From Paragonimus westermani (Eukaryota > Platyhelminthes > Trematoda > Plagiorchiida > Troglotrematidae): a DNA stretch of 64,000 nucleotides. The notes under the pieces were generated by a model. It was not told the origin of the DNA. It worked only from the letters and a program-made list of their open reading frames with translations, and searched no databases. Location: contig QNGE01000136.1 in the NCBI GenBank assembly GCA_008508345.1, positions 51,968 through 115,967 on the forward strand, in the 5' to 3' direction. Below are positions 1-10,689 of the stretch, piece by piece (within the stretch, counting starts at the first letter, position 1; the number at the start of each line of letters is the position of its first letter). The position numbers and the translations under genes were made by a program.

Positions 1-282
1 ATGGCTCGTCCGGCTGCTCGTGCTGTCCGCCATCCACCCAATGTTGGCCTTGACCGTATTCCAACATCGTGTTGAGATGTTCCTCTAAATGTTGGAAAAA
101 CCACGCCTCCGATCCGGCCATCTGTCGTATTTCGCCTGCCCTGCCTCTCCCGTTGGTCCGATCCAGTCGAGTGATGATTCATCTGGTCGCGCACGTTGTT
201 CTTGATTCGATCGCGGCAGGCTTTTGAACGTACCTCCTCCGCGTTGAGGTATTCGGCCAAGCGTTCGAAAACTCGCACCGGC
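1..282 (-). pseudogene. Edge exon of an unknown gene, apparently frame-shifted
   Basis: I do not recognise this gene. On the minus strand an acceptor-like ATTGTCAG ends at 283. From 282 one frame is open to the window edge, and it reads convincingly at first (FERLAEYLNAEEVRSKAC, then RIKNNVRDQMNHH). In the left half a second frame, shifted by one base, looks better: it contains EAWFFQHLEEHLNTMLEYGQ and an acidic, Gln-rich end. That second frame is closed by a stop further upstream, so a single shift is needed somewhere around 110-170. The stretch is clearly richer in G+C than the sequence to its right, as expected of coding DNA. The 3' part lies outside the window. A broken gene, an assembly error and an unseen short intron all remain possible. 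No domain is recognisable. Confidence 0.4.
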
Positions 283-1379
283 CTGACAATCTACCACATT
301 TAGACTGTTCTAATGTATATCACTCTCTTACTGTAAATGACTTATTTGTGTGATTGAAATCACCCTGACTGCATAATCCCACATCGATGTTCTGTTTCCA
401 CCCACACACACTACCACACTAGAGTATTTCAAAGAATAGTATTAATGACCTCTCACGTTTTTGATGAAATACTAACGCACAATTGCGCACTCTACAATCA
501 GGTTAGTTTCACCAGTCTGGACTAATGTCGAAGCGATGCTAATCGGGTTGTTAGATAGAGCTTTTATCCACTGACAACAAATTCAGTTATTCACATTTTC
601 TCGAACAAACAAAACATCTGTTACTGAATAATCCCAACTGTGGCTTTCTCTACAAAAGCATTTATTTCTGTACACGACATTGTTAGAACGTTATTGAGGA
701 TTGTGACATGAACAAACCCCGAACTTATATCGCCACAAAGATTCTTTATAAAGTCGTTCAATCCACACTCCTCGTTAAGGCAGTTTGTGTGGATATGTAA
801 TAGTAAATTTCAAGTAATTACTGAGCTCGCTTTTTTATTGAAAAATAAGTAAAATATTTCAGAGTAAAATACTCAACTGTCGTAGATACGTAGCCTATGA
901 ATGCTCCAATTCTCGCAGTTTATTTTATCAATCAAGAAGTTGGACTAAACGATCACATAAGAACGAACACATAGCATAATCTCCGACAGACATATCATTC
1001 GTGACTTTGAGAAAAAGATGCACAGACACACATTTTGATTGCCAGTTCTTTAAGCAGACAAAATTATGCGAAATGATGTTTGCGTTTTCAATCAAGACTT
1101 CAATCAGATCAGTTACAGAGAAGACAGGTTAGTGTTTAATCGGCTAGTGGTGCTCTGATTAAAGTTATTACACCATGTTCGTCCATTAGCTGAATCGCGC
1201 ACGTTAAGCATTAGTAGGGATAACTTGAGGTCAGGATAAGCGCAAGGACTAAGAATGTCATTTAACTACACAAAGTTAAGAAGCTGTGCTAGTCAGGAGT
1301 GATTCTGTTCATAGGGTCAGTGTTAACTGTAAAGGGTTTGAATTGGACCAACTCATCGATAAGAGGTCAACCAACGACT
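283..1379. other. No recognisable gene or element
   Basis: AT-rich, stop-rich sequence in all frames. I see no coding exon, RNA gene or clear repeat. It is probably intron or intergenic DNA to the right of the edge exon. Confidence 0.5.
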
Positions 1380-1713
1380 CGCGGAAAACTGCAATCAACA
1401 ACTGCCTGCAACCTGAGCAAACTGGCTCATCAGCGCAGTGATCAACGAGGTTGACATTTCAGCGTAACATTGGGTTGTGTTGTAACGGACACCGGAGTAA
1501 AACAAGGTATTTAGGTGTGTCACGCGCTAAAACAAACAAGGCGAATACAGAACGGAATCGACCAATAAGCAGGTTGACACTTCGGCACTAAGTTTAGTCC
1601 TACATTTTACTGTTACTCGTTGTTTATAAAAGAATCCAGGAAACACCGGTATTATATGTTTTGCGCCACAAATTGTGTTTTTGATTTCAAGTCGAAAGGA
1701 AGGATGTTTCAAC
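1380..1713 (+). mobile_element. Gypsy-family 3' end plus LTR relic
   Basis: From about 1478 to 1713 this aligns by eye with the LTR at 52009-52240. Shared blocks include GGAGTAAAACAAG, then CACGCG followed by TAAAACAAAC, then CCAAT, a CATTTTACTG block, TATAAAA and a TTTTG-GCCAC block, ending at TTTCAAC. Similarity also continues upstream of the LTR start (about 1420-1477 against 51945-52008). This copy therefore keeps some internal 3' sequence and is a 5'-truncated element, not a clean solo LTR. The two copies differ at many positions, so this is an old insertion. No coding part of gag or pol is visible. Confidence 0.7.
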
Positions 1714-3178
1714 GGTGCAAAGCCCACTAGGTGATATGCTGCCAAAAGAGCTTGTTCATTGTTCCACTTGATGCAGTGTGGTTGCACAGAGACAGTAAAT
1801 TGCTGGAGTCTATTTCGTTTCAGCTTGGTTGGTTCCCATCAAAGGAATTGAACCTTGCTCACTCACAGTTTACTGGGCATTTATTAGCTGAATTTAACAG
1901 CATGGTATATTTCTGGATATCGACACTTACATTACGGTGAATAGCAGGCTAATTTGGATCTCAGTTTGTGTCCCTCTAACAAAACAATATTACAAGTAAT
2001 TATTTCGCCCATTTTTCTATGCCTGTTAGGTGGATGATGACGTTAAGTTAACTGTTACTTATCTCAACCACTATAGACCTGGTAAATGGTCTCAGGACTT
2101 CAGCTGTCTTTCTGTTTTTATTATGCAATTGATTTACGACCCAGGGAGTTCGCAAGGTTTTCTGAATAACCAGGAAGCTTCCTTATTTAAACCTCAATAT
2201 GTTCTAGCCAGGTTTCAGATTTGTTAACTACATCAAAAGATTGAACTGTTTGAACCTGAGATACAATTTTACCATCTATTTGACCGTAGTTACTTCGGCT
2301 CTAAAATCATCTGGAAGTCTTGGACTATTAAAAATATTTGTTAGGTTCTTCTAGCCATTATGTAAACGTGTATAAAGGCAAATAATAGGTTCACCTAAGG
2401 AACATTTCCGTTAGCTAACTACATGAGGCCACTAGTGTTATTGCCATAGTGACCACATTAACTAAACTGAGTTAGGTTTGGTTCATCATAACACATCCGG
2501 TAGACTCGCTTGAAGGAAGGAACCAAATTTAGGGCACTAGAGTATTAGAAGACGGCGTTCAACACACCTCATCCTCAACCAAAAATACATGAACCTGGTT
2601 GCCAACTTCGGTCAACGACTAATGTAATCAGTTCACTCTACCATCCAGTGTGACTGCTTGAGCTTGCCAATAAAGTGTTTGTACCTCTGATCCGACGTGT
2701 TACCTGCGAGTTTCTTGATTGCACAAAGAACATAGATGCTACTTCACACAAACGGCTCTTACCGTACGTCTTGTTCACTGATGTGTATCTCCTAGCAGTA
2801 TTTAATTGCATCTGAGATAGCATTTCTGAAATCGGTCTCAGTAGCAGTAGGCTAGTACCGAATTATAAAATGCAGGTGGTCCGGTGCATCTTAAACCTAG
2901 TTATTCAACTGCGTGCTATGCTAACAAGCAAGTGGGGTTAGCGATGGAGACTTCACTCGGACCTCTGTTAATCGTTATTATCATACCTGGAATTGAAGGT
3001 AATGTGTCTCATTCCATTACTAACAACTAGTTTATTGTTGCCAATACTTGGAACATATTTTTATCCACACCATCTTTGATTTCAAGCTGATAACGTTACT
3101 TCACTTTTCAGTCCGTTTTATTTTCGTACTCACAAATTTCTTCTTTCATTGCCCAAAAAATTATGTGACTTGAAATAG
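1714..3178. other. No recognisable gene or element
   Basis: Frames of up to about 70 codons occur, but none carries a recognisable motif or a convincing pair of splice sites. Probably non-coding. Confidence 0.45.
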
Positions 3179-3442
3179 TGTATAACGTAATTGCCAAAAA
3201 ATATCAATATACAACATTCATTGAGTGTTCATACACAGAATCGAATGGGATTCTCTTGCATCGTCTGATTCACAGACCACACAGAACCTATTGCAGTGAT
3301 TATGTGAAGGATGGGTTTAAACCTCCACTGAACGATCTGTTTCGTAAAATTATTAAGTTACTAGGGGTAGATTCAGAAAATTGCAGCATCTGGGCGCAAG
3401 TGGCAAGAAAGAAGCCGATGTTTAGTCGAGTGCTGTTCGAAG
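3179..3442 (+). CDS. Candidate internal exon, unknown protein
   Basis: A frame of about 88 codons runs from an AG at 3178 to a good donor, GAAG followed by GTAAGC, at 3443. The translation has mixed composition, with patches such as DGFKPPLNDLFRKIIKLLG and a basic tail. A pyrimidine-rich run lies about 15-40 bases upstream of the acceptor, but the acceptor itself is weak. The exon would end in phase 1 and I find no matching downstream exon. No family is recognised. An open frame of this length can easily arise by chance in 64 kb. Confidence 0.22.
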
Positions 3443-4866
3443 GTAAGCAAATAGACTGGACCAGACATTTGAGAGTATACAGGAGCAGAACAATGCATTC
3501 ATTTTGCCATGTCTCCAGTCATCTGGATTCATAACATAGGTAAGTTTTTTGTTCAGAATTAAAGTATATGCACCTGCTCTGTCACTGGTTTCTGGTGACC
3601 TAATGTCCTTGGTGAAGTATTACAACAGCTAACAGAAATAACTCGTGAACAACGCTCACGGTGACTGGGACAGCGTGGAACGCGATCGTGTAGCTGCGTT
3701 AACCTCGCCCAATCACAATCCAAGGTGCGCATTTAGCGAACACCGGTCAGGTCATTTGGATGGTTTTTTGGAAGTATTTAGAATGAGCCAACTATACATA
3801 TACACTCCTGAAGCCAGTAGAATCAAAGTACTTGGCCAATATAGTGTAGGTGAAAGACGCTGATTTAGGTGGGGTGCCCCGTATTGCCTTCATACAGACT
3901 TATTCGACTGGGCCAGTGAATAAGCATACCTTGAGTGTATAATGATCGCATTGCTTTACCCTGAGTAATCCGATCAACCTTGTTACTCCTGTGTTTAGCC
4001 GCATCAGCCCAAGGATGAATTATCAAAGAAACATACCGGCCGATAAGTTGAGCGATATACTCACAGTGTCACGATTCCATTTTGTGAAATTTTGACTGAT
4101 TTGTAAAAACAGTAAACGCGGCATGTAAATGCTTTTTGCATAAACATAAAAAATTTGAAGGGATAGTGAAATATGTAAGAAAAAATGTGTGATAACCTTG
4201 TATTAGTGGAATGCTGGTCAAAACATGGCGAGATTTTACTAAGGTATGTTCCTCTCGTTGCAGTCGAAAACTAAAATCCTTATTAGGAGGTTCATAAACT
4301 CTCGAGTTACTTTACAGTCATTCTTCTAAGAAAGAGTTATGTAGATCTTTATTTCTCCCCTCCACACATCATTCTTGCAAAGATACTGGTGATTTGCGTA
4401 TGAGGTCTGTAAGACACTTTGAACCCGCGATGTCGTGGCATAAAAGTCACTTAAACGAAGTGCAGGCAGAGGTGTATTGTTAAATCTGAAAAAAGAAGCT
4501 TCATATGTGAAATCGTTTCCTAAATAGCGGCAGACGAGTTTCGAAGGTATTAATGCAAGAGAACGTTTTAACTATACAATTAACAATTTCGAAGAATGTT
4601 CTGTTAACTCAGCAGACATGTCTTGTTACAATTAGGAGCAATAACATTTCTCTGTCAGGTTTTTACCTGGCGCGGATGATAATTCTGATCATCATTAAAT
4701 GTTAATTTAAAATTTGTTATCAATGTGCACAACCAGGGTCAAACAGTCAGTTCAGATAACGTGATATTTTGCCCACTCAAAGGATCGCTCTTTGCAATTT
4801 CATCTGTAAGGTTACTGTTATGAAGTCCCCTGGTGGTTGGTGTGTTTTCTATTCAGTGCATTGCAG
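3443..4866. other. Probable non-coding stretch
   Basis: An open frame of about 70 codons at 3645-3863 has no motif. The rest is AT-rich with frequent stops. Nothing recognised. Confidence 0.4.
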
Positions 4867-4961
4867 TTTCAACATCTTCAACCAAGAAACACTTTCACGG
4901 ATTCCCAGACAAGTTCGAGGGAGTCTTCTGTAATCTCGTTTCAGCTACCGACATTTATGAG
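4867..4961 (+). CDS. Candidate exon a of an unknown plus-strand gene
   Basis: An acceptor-like TTGCAG precedes 31 open codons plus two bases, ended by GAG then GTATGT, a good donor. The frame is Ser/Thr-rich (SQTSSRESSVISF). It joins in phase to the candidate exon at 5044-5125: two leftover bases here, one leading base there. Phase agreement and two reasonable donors are the only support. No domain is recognised, and this is a lead only. Confidence 0.28.
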
Positions 4962-5043
4962 GTATGTTTGAGGTGACTGTTCGTGACCGTTTTGTATTTG
5001 TTAAGTGATCTTGAAAGTTGCACATCGCTAATTTCTGAGACAG

Positions 5044-5125
5044 GGCGGATCAACACAGCATGGCTTCCCATTCAAGTAACTGCATTTGGCATGACACAGA
5101 TGAAGCCAAGGAAATGAACTTTCAG
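5044..5125 (+). CDS. Candidate exon b of an unknown plus-strand gene
   Basis: Bounded by GAGACAG on the left and CAG then GTATGA on the right. One leading base completes the codon from 4867-4961, followed by 27 open codons (including SNCIWHDTDEAKEMNFQ). The exon ends in phase 0. The other frame that starts at the acceptor contains a stop. Function unknown. Confidence 0.28.
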
Positions 5126-5298
5126 GTATGAGTCAACAGGTGACTCTTACTCACACGCAACAGGTTATGCTATTCCCATTCAGTAGTAATGGATGAATGA
5201 GTATCTTTCACTGATGATGAAATGATTTTAGTAGAAGACCGGACGTAAGACTGTAAATACCGAGTAACGTTTAACTATTATCTATTGACTCCACACCC

Positions 5299-5397
5299 AT
5301 TTTGGGTTGTAAACCTCCAGTTGGCAACAACAGCAGCAAGTTAATTTGGTCGTTCCATGGAATCAACACATTAACTGTAACATTCTTTGCACACCAC
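5299..5397 (+). repeat. 99-bp perfect duplicate, inserted copy
   Basis: This 99-bp block is identical, as far as I can read, to 6910-7008. It is bracketed by a 19-bp direct repeat with one mismatch (TCTATTGACTCCACACCCA at 5281-5299 and TCTACTGACTCCACACCCA at 5399-5417). The sequence around 6910-7008 has no such bracketing repeats, which makes 5299-5397 the likely inserted copy and the 19-bp repeats a target-site duplication. Confidence 0.9.
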
Positions 5398-5417
5398 ATC
5401 TACTGACTCCACACCCA

Positions 5418-6518
5418 CTGAGAAGTTATTTTTAACTATTTCCCTTCATCTACGCTTAAGTGTGCATATGAACCATACTGAACATGGCATCTTGTGGTTT
5501 CATATGTCCCTGAAAAAACTGATCCTTTACGTTGAAACCAGAACAACAGATTGCACAGTATTCTGATGTTACAGTTAATTCACCCACTGAATGACTTCCT
5601 CTGCAAGTATGATGATTCACAACGTTTTAATGGTCGGGTTAGCACAAGAATACCGATGAATTAGGTCAGTAGGATAGTCAGGAAAATAATTTGTTAGCCG
5701 TGAGTGTTTCACCCGTGATATGAATAGAAAAAACTGCAGGCTTAACCGTAACAAGAAATGGTTCATTGACAGGCGGTAGCAGGAAAACACACATTTTATT
5801 TCTTTGGCAGTTTGATTTTATTCTCGATGTCCCGCGAGTATCTTATTTATCTTACCCAAACCTAACTCGGTAAGTAATATAAAATCGAAGCAACTACATC
5901 CCTTCGCAGAGTTGAACGAGGAAGATTATGATATTATTCTTGTTAGGGAAAAGTACGTTGCATTGTTCCATACTTCCAACACAGACGGCTTAGACAGATG
6001 CATTTTCGTGAATAAGCGTTCTGTCTCGCTTAAACATATTACATCATCGGATGGTGCACCACAATAGATTACGTCAGCTCATCCTAAGCGTTCAGTGTCG
6101 TATTGGTTGTCCAGCTAGTGAACTGTCATCTAGATCGGTTCCAGAATAAGTTCAATAATCGTGATTGATTAGGGACTGCTTAATTAAATGAAGTGACACA
6201 AATTTCTCAGATATTCGATTTTTAGACTAACTGAGGAGGTCTTCGCTGAGAACGGATCCGGAATGATAGAAAAGACCGAGAAAAATAAACTCTGGTTACT
6301 GTGATATTTACGACGTGACGATGAGAAACATTTCCAAATATCCAGCAAGACTACAAACCCTATAACGATGATTTTGTGAGAAGTTCAAAACAAGGCTGTA
6401 GCCTTCACAACGCAAACCTGCAGCCAGATACGAACCCAAATTAAGTACTTTGTGTTATCAATTACGTGGCGGCTGACGAAGCTGAATTTGTGGATTGATT
6501 TAGTTTGTTCACTTTCAG
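5418..6518. other. Probable intron or non-coding stretch
   Basis: No frame with paired splice signals, no RNA gene and no recognisable repeat. If the candidate exons on both sides belong to one gene, this is intronic. Confidence 0.35.
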
Positions 6519-6741
6519 CAACTTTCTACAGAATGCGTCAAGATCTGTATTCAGCGTATTCGGCCATCTTTACAGACTGTTGAAAATTGATGCAGGCGTT
6601 TCATCCAAGCCATTCCATGTCGTCTTTTTCCCCGGTCGATGTTGGGCCGTCTAGTGTGGATCTCTCTCTCTCTCTCTGGGGTATTCGGCACCTTCAGCTG
6701 GAAACTTCTATAATCAGAAATTTAAACTCTACCTACATCAG
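6519..6741 (+). CDS. Candidate exon with one internal TAG, unknown protein
   Basis: A strong acceptor (a T-rich run ending ACTTTCAG) precedes a frame that is open from 6520 to a donor, CAG then GTGAAT, at 6742, except for one TAG at 6652-6654. The part before the stop contains FGHLYRLLKIDAG and FHVVFFPG. The part after it contains GYSAPSAGNFYNQKF. A CT repeat (6661-6678) lies inside. Alternatively the exon starts after CTAG at 6655. It ends in phase 0. Family unknown; the stop may mean a pseudogene, a sequencing error or a false call. Confidence 0.25.
6661..6678. repeat. CT dinucleotide microsatellite
   Basis: An uninterrupted run of CT units. It could also act as a pyrimidine tract for a downstream splice acceptor. 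Confidence 0.85.
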
Positions 6742-6909
6742 GTGAATCATCCAGAACTTTGTCAGTCAAGGCTAACAGAAAACGTGCACGGTTGCTGGTT
6801 TCTGTCAGTTTCAAACGGTTACAGTGTTTTTCATGCAAACTCTGTGTCTCTACCATCTTCTGTCTGCTTATGTCCACGAATGATTCCCTTGAAATATGCC
6901 AGCGACGCT

Positions 6910-7008
6910 ATTTTGGGTTGTAAACCTCCAGTTGGCAACAACAGCAGCAAGTTAATTTGGTCGTTCCATGGAATCAACACATTAACTGTAACATTCTTTG
7001 CACACCAC
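6910..7008 (+). repeat. 99-bp perfect duplicate, likely source copy
   Basis: Identical to 5299-5397 over 99 bases. It lies inside an open frame (6742-7050) that is otherwise unremarkable. The surrounding sequence shows no bracketing direct repeats. Confidence 0.88.
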
Positions 7009-7454
7009 TTTGTTCTGTTACCAGTTATACTATTTTCTAACAAACAGTGATATGTTATACAAGCATACATCTTGTTATTATGCCTTCTTTAGATACGAGC
7101 TGATGGATTCACGTCAATCAACTTGTTGAATCATCTGCTGCATTGTACCTTTTGATAAACATCTGTAAGTATTATATGTTTGCTTCTTTCCAAACAGACT
7201 AAAAGTTACAGGTAGCTTTTCAAGTTTGACTCAGGAAATTCTTCGGACCGAAGAATCCAACTGTAAGCAAGGGGTACATAGAATAGAAAAGACATGGTTG
7301 ATCAAACGAAACAGCGTTGGATTGTGTAATACAAGAATGTACACCCTGTCACCTTCACTACCTATTGTAAATTGATAATATATTTCGTCCTCAGAGAGTG
7401 TGTTTATTTTGTGAGGGTGCGAGAGGAAATTTACTAATCCTTCTTTCATCGCAG

Positions 7455-7493
7455 GTCATTCTCATTGAATGTAAGACCGGCGGCCTTGCCTAA
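7455..7493 (+). CDS. Candidate short terminal exon
   Basis: A strong acceptor (pyrimidine-rich TTCTTTCATCGCAG) is followed by 12 open codons (VILIECKTGGLA) and TAA. Read in phase 0 it would follow the candidate exon ending at 6741. A second frame here is also open for about 17 codons, so the reading is ambiguous. There is no clear polyadenylation signal just downstream. Confidence 0.2.
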   Translation, partial: VILIECKTGGLA

Positions 7494-8997
7494 TAATACG
7501 TCTTTTGATTGAACAAGCCTATGCAATTCAAAATAATTATTCAACTAGTTTAGTGATTTTTGGATTGGTTTTATGGCCAGTGTGCAACAGTTGACTAACA
7601 TACGCAGAAAACATGGCCATGATATGATTTTCAACCAGTTCCACGTCAGTTTGGCAATAACTGCTTAGTTGTTTATGAAGTTGGGTTTTCAGTCCTCATG
7701 TGGACAACACGATATGGTGTGGCTGTCGGCTACCACGTTGAATTCTCTGTTCACACTTGCTTCCCCCCGCGGATGGCACTCGTAGCGAAGCTGAGAAGTG
7801 ATCGAATGTGGTTATTTTTATAAAAAGTGATAGTTTTACAAAAATAACGAAGGAAACAGTTGCTCGGCCCACTGACATGGTAGTTTAGTAGACCATTTAT
7901 AGCCTGCTTTGTCTGCTAATGGAACTATCGATTTTTAATGTTACTCTGATGCCCTATTCTTCTGTATTTAACTTAGTAGATCTGAGAAACAATGGACTCG
8001 TTATAGACTCAACCGTGTCTATCCAGGGTGGAGAGCTTTCCATTAACAATTACTAGTCATATCTGTAGCTTGGTGACTAAAAATGTGCTTCGAACGTTAT
8101 ACCGAATTATAGAGCACACGGTATAGAAGTGGTAGTTGAATATGGTTCACATGTTTATTCAAAAAGGGGTTTAATCCTTCCCATTTCTTGACTACAGATT
8201 TGGCGTCATCTGTGGCGGCGCTTGATTTATTAAACGTGAATGCAAGATAATTATGTGATGATTAAACTAATCCGCGCTCGTAGACATTCTAGTTGAAAAC
8301 CGGTGTTTAAGCATTACTCAGACGCAGTTTACAACCATAATTGAGCTAATTAGGTGACTGACAGTAACTTATAAGAGAGTAGGATGGGCCGATTCAGAAT
8401 GCTACTCGTCACGATTCTGGTTTGGGTCCGCGTTCTAATCTAAGTGAACATGGTATTTTAACGTTAATGTGTCTAGTAATCATATAGACTTTTGGTTAAA
8501 CACTAGTGTTCAACTAATTAGCACAAATAAACAAAATCCCGTCTCCTTTTTTTTTGGTTCACACATGACTACGGCATCGGAGTAGAACACGGAAATTACC
8601 AGTCAGCGAATATTTGTTGGTCTGATAAAAGGTTTGCTACAAATGAAAGCGCGTGCAAGTGATTGTGATCATCTAGCCAATACCAATGACTCAGTCAGCA
8701 TTTGACCGAGGAAGGATAATCGCAAGACGTTGCAATACACTAGTGAAGTAGGCTGACAGATGTAAATGTATACCTGATTGTGAGAATAAGTCTCAGTTCG
8801 CCAATCACGATGATGTTGGCTAATACGAAACAGTCAAGTTGTTGATACGAGTTTGTGTAAAATGTAACCTGGTGGGGTTTACAAATGCAATGAGCCAATT
8901 ACTGGTTTCAAAATGGGCATACTAGAAGCGCACGATTGTGAATTGTTTCACTCCATATAACCAAGGAAGAATTAGGAGTTCTGGTATGTGCCTACTG
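7494..8997. other. 3' flank of the IQ-motif gene; no gene seen
   Basis: No coding frame with support. On the minus strand AATAAA-type signals occur at 8226-8231 and 8154-8159, about 770-840 bases after the IQ gene stop. They could end its transcript, but this is not established. Confidence 0.4.
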
Positions 8998-10089
8998 TCA
9001 TTCATGCGATAAATGTATTTTTTGTCTGGTTGTGAAGCCACGGAATGCTGCTTGAATTTTTGTAGCAGCCAGATTAGGATCAACAGCCGTCTGTTTATGT
9101 TCAGAAATTGCATTAACGCGGTCAGGAGAGCTCGTCTTATTGGACTGTCTCAATTTTTTTCTCGTCACAAACCCTCGGTAGGTGGCTTGTATGCGTGTAG
9201 CTGCTTGTTCAGCGTTTTCTTTATTGAGATCCTTTGGTGGACTCTCATCGCTTTGGCTATGTTTTTGATCAAGGCTTGTATGTTTGTTGGACTCGTCCGG
9301 AACACTTATAGCGGATGAGTGCAATGCTTTTCTTGTTTGATAACCGCGAAAGCCAGCTTGGATGATTGCCGCTGCATCGTTCAAATTTTTCTGGTCACGA
9401 TTTCGAGGAGCTGATTGATACCGATCGCTAAAATCCCGAGGTTTGGAGGGAACGCATGACATGGGCTGTGATTCGTGGCTAAACGTGTATACGTTTGAAT
9501 CTCGTGTGCGCAGAGGTGTCACCGTGATAACGGGAGTGTGATCGGAATGATATGTTTCTTGCGGATTCCATTCATTCTGTGAATGCGTTTCACGTCTTGG
9601 AGCAGCCGACTTTTGTTCTAACAACGCTCTGCGAGTCATGTAGCCACGAAAACTTGCCTGAATTTTTGCTGCTGCCTTATCAGCTTCCGTGCTGCTTGGA
9701 AATCTTGCTGGGTGCTGTGGATAACTATTTGACTCATTGCTCAAATCATCTTGTCGTCCGTGATGTAACTGCTTTCGAACCTTATACCCACGGTAGCCTG
9801 CCTGAATACGTGTAGCAGCAAGGACTGGATTAATACCGGTTGTCCGGTCACCCGTAGCTCTGCTAGCTGTTCCATATGGACTGGAGGTATTCTGTTTAGC
9901 AGTAAAACTTGTCGAACTGTCACCAGTGTGATACAACTTTCGCACACGATATCCTCTGTAACCTGCTTGAATCTTGGTTGCAGCTCTATCGGGATTTAAG
10001 GAAGGTGTGAAGGTTTGCGCTTCACTTCCTGAGGACGAGACGTTCCTTGTTGCTTCACTAAAGCCTCGCATACTCAGATTTTTTGTCAA
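8998..10089 (-). CDS. Protein with six IQ calmodulin-binding motifs
   Basis: A single uninterrupted frame encodes 363 residues. Six IQ motifs of the form IQxxxRGxxxR start at residues 40, 95, 143, 243, 300 and 345 (for example KIQAGYRGYRVRK, RIQATYRGFVTRK), each preceded by two or three Ala. IQ motifs are amphipathic helices that bind calmodulin or related EF-hand proteins, often without calcium. The linkers are hydrophilic and rich in Ser, Asp, Asn and His, with no membrane segment or signal peptide. A cytoplasmic scaffold or calmodulin sink is the simplest guess, not shown by the sequence. The frame begins right after a strong minus-strand acceptor (T-rich run ending TTGCTAG) and the first codon is TTG. 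This is therefore probably a 3'-terminal exon; the first in-frame ATG is residue 7. The frame ends with TGA at 8998-9000. Confidence 0.9.
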   Translation of the reverse strand: MTKNLSMRGFSEATRNVSSSGSEAQTFTPSLNPDRAATKIQAGYRGYRVRKLYHTGDSSTSFTAKQNTSSPYGTASRATGDRTTGINPVLAATRIQAGYRGYKVRKQLHHGRQDDLSNESNSYPQHPARFPSSTEADKAAAKIQASFRGYMTRRALLEQKSAAPRRETHSQNEWNPQETYHSDHTPVITVTPLRTRDSNVYTFSHESQPMSCVPSKPRDFSDRYQSAPRNRDQKNLNDAAAIIQAGFRGYQTRKALHSSAISVPDESNKHTSLDQKHSQSDESPPKDLNKENAEQAATRIQATYRGFVTRKKLRQSNKTSSPDRVNAISEHKQTAVDPNLAATKIQAAFRGFTTRQKIHLSHE

Positions 10090-10545
10090 CTAGCAATGAA
10101 AGAAAACAAAATAATGAATACGGATGATAAAACGCATACTGAGGAATGTGTAAATCACGAAGAACAATATAAGAGTTGAAACAAATTGTATATTTAATAA
10201 GAATTCAACACATCGATCACAAGCTGCCCTAACAAGAATAATGTTCAGAATTAGAATAGAGTCGTCTAATGACAGAACTAGTTGGGGGTTCGTTCTCGAT
10301 TCGGACAGCCTCTGTCTAATGGATTTAAACGGAAATGAAATAACTCATGGTGTGTCGATTTGAGGGTGAGCACACTTTAATACTTTTATGACAGTTGTAA
10401 TCATAGTCCATACATAGTGGTGATTCAGCATGGAACGTCCAGCCGCATTGAACCTGTGTGTGAACTCGTTACAATATGACATGGGGGTTAGTTCAACAGT
10501 TATGTTTACTGCAAGTGTAGTGAGGAGATACGGTCGCACCATACT

Positions 10546-10689
10546 ACTCACACCACTATTCAGTAGCAGCGGATCGAGATGATCGCGGATCGAGATAATC
10601 GCGTGATAAATACGGCAGAGATAAGGGATGGATCGTTGGAGGTTAGAATGACATATAATGGTATTCGCTACACGACGGAACTGATACAT
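10546..10689 (-). CDS. Possible first coding exon of the IQ-motif gene
   Basis: On the minus strand an ATG at 10687-10689 with a favourable context (CACC before it) opens 48 codons, ending at GGT followed by GTGAGT, a good donor. The exon ends in phase 0, and the IQ exon at 10089 is open in phase 0, so the two join cleanly across a 456-bp intron. The encoded N-terminus includes NLQRSIPYLCRIYHAIISI and matches no domain known to me; it is not an obvious RIIa dimerisation domain. A 16-bp tandem duplication (10571-10602) lies inside. The support is splice and phase agreement only. Confidence 0.4.
10571..10602. repeat. 16-bp tandem duplication
   Basis: GGATCGAGATGATCGC is followed directly by a copy with one mismatch (GGATCGAGATAATCGC). 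It falls inside the candidate 5' exon of the IQ-motif gene. Confidence 0.85.
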
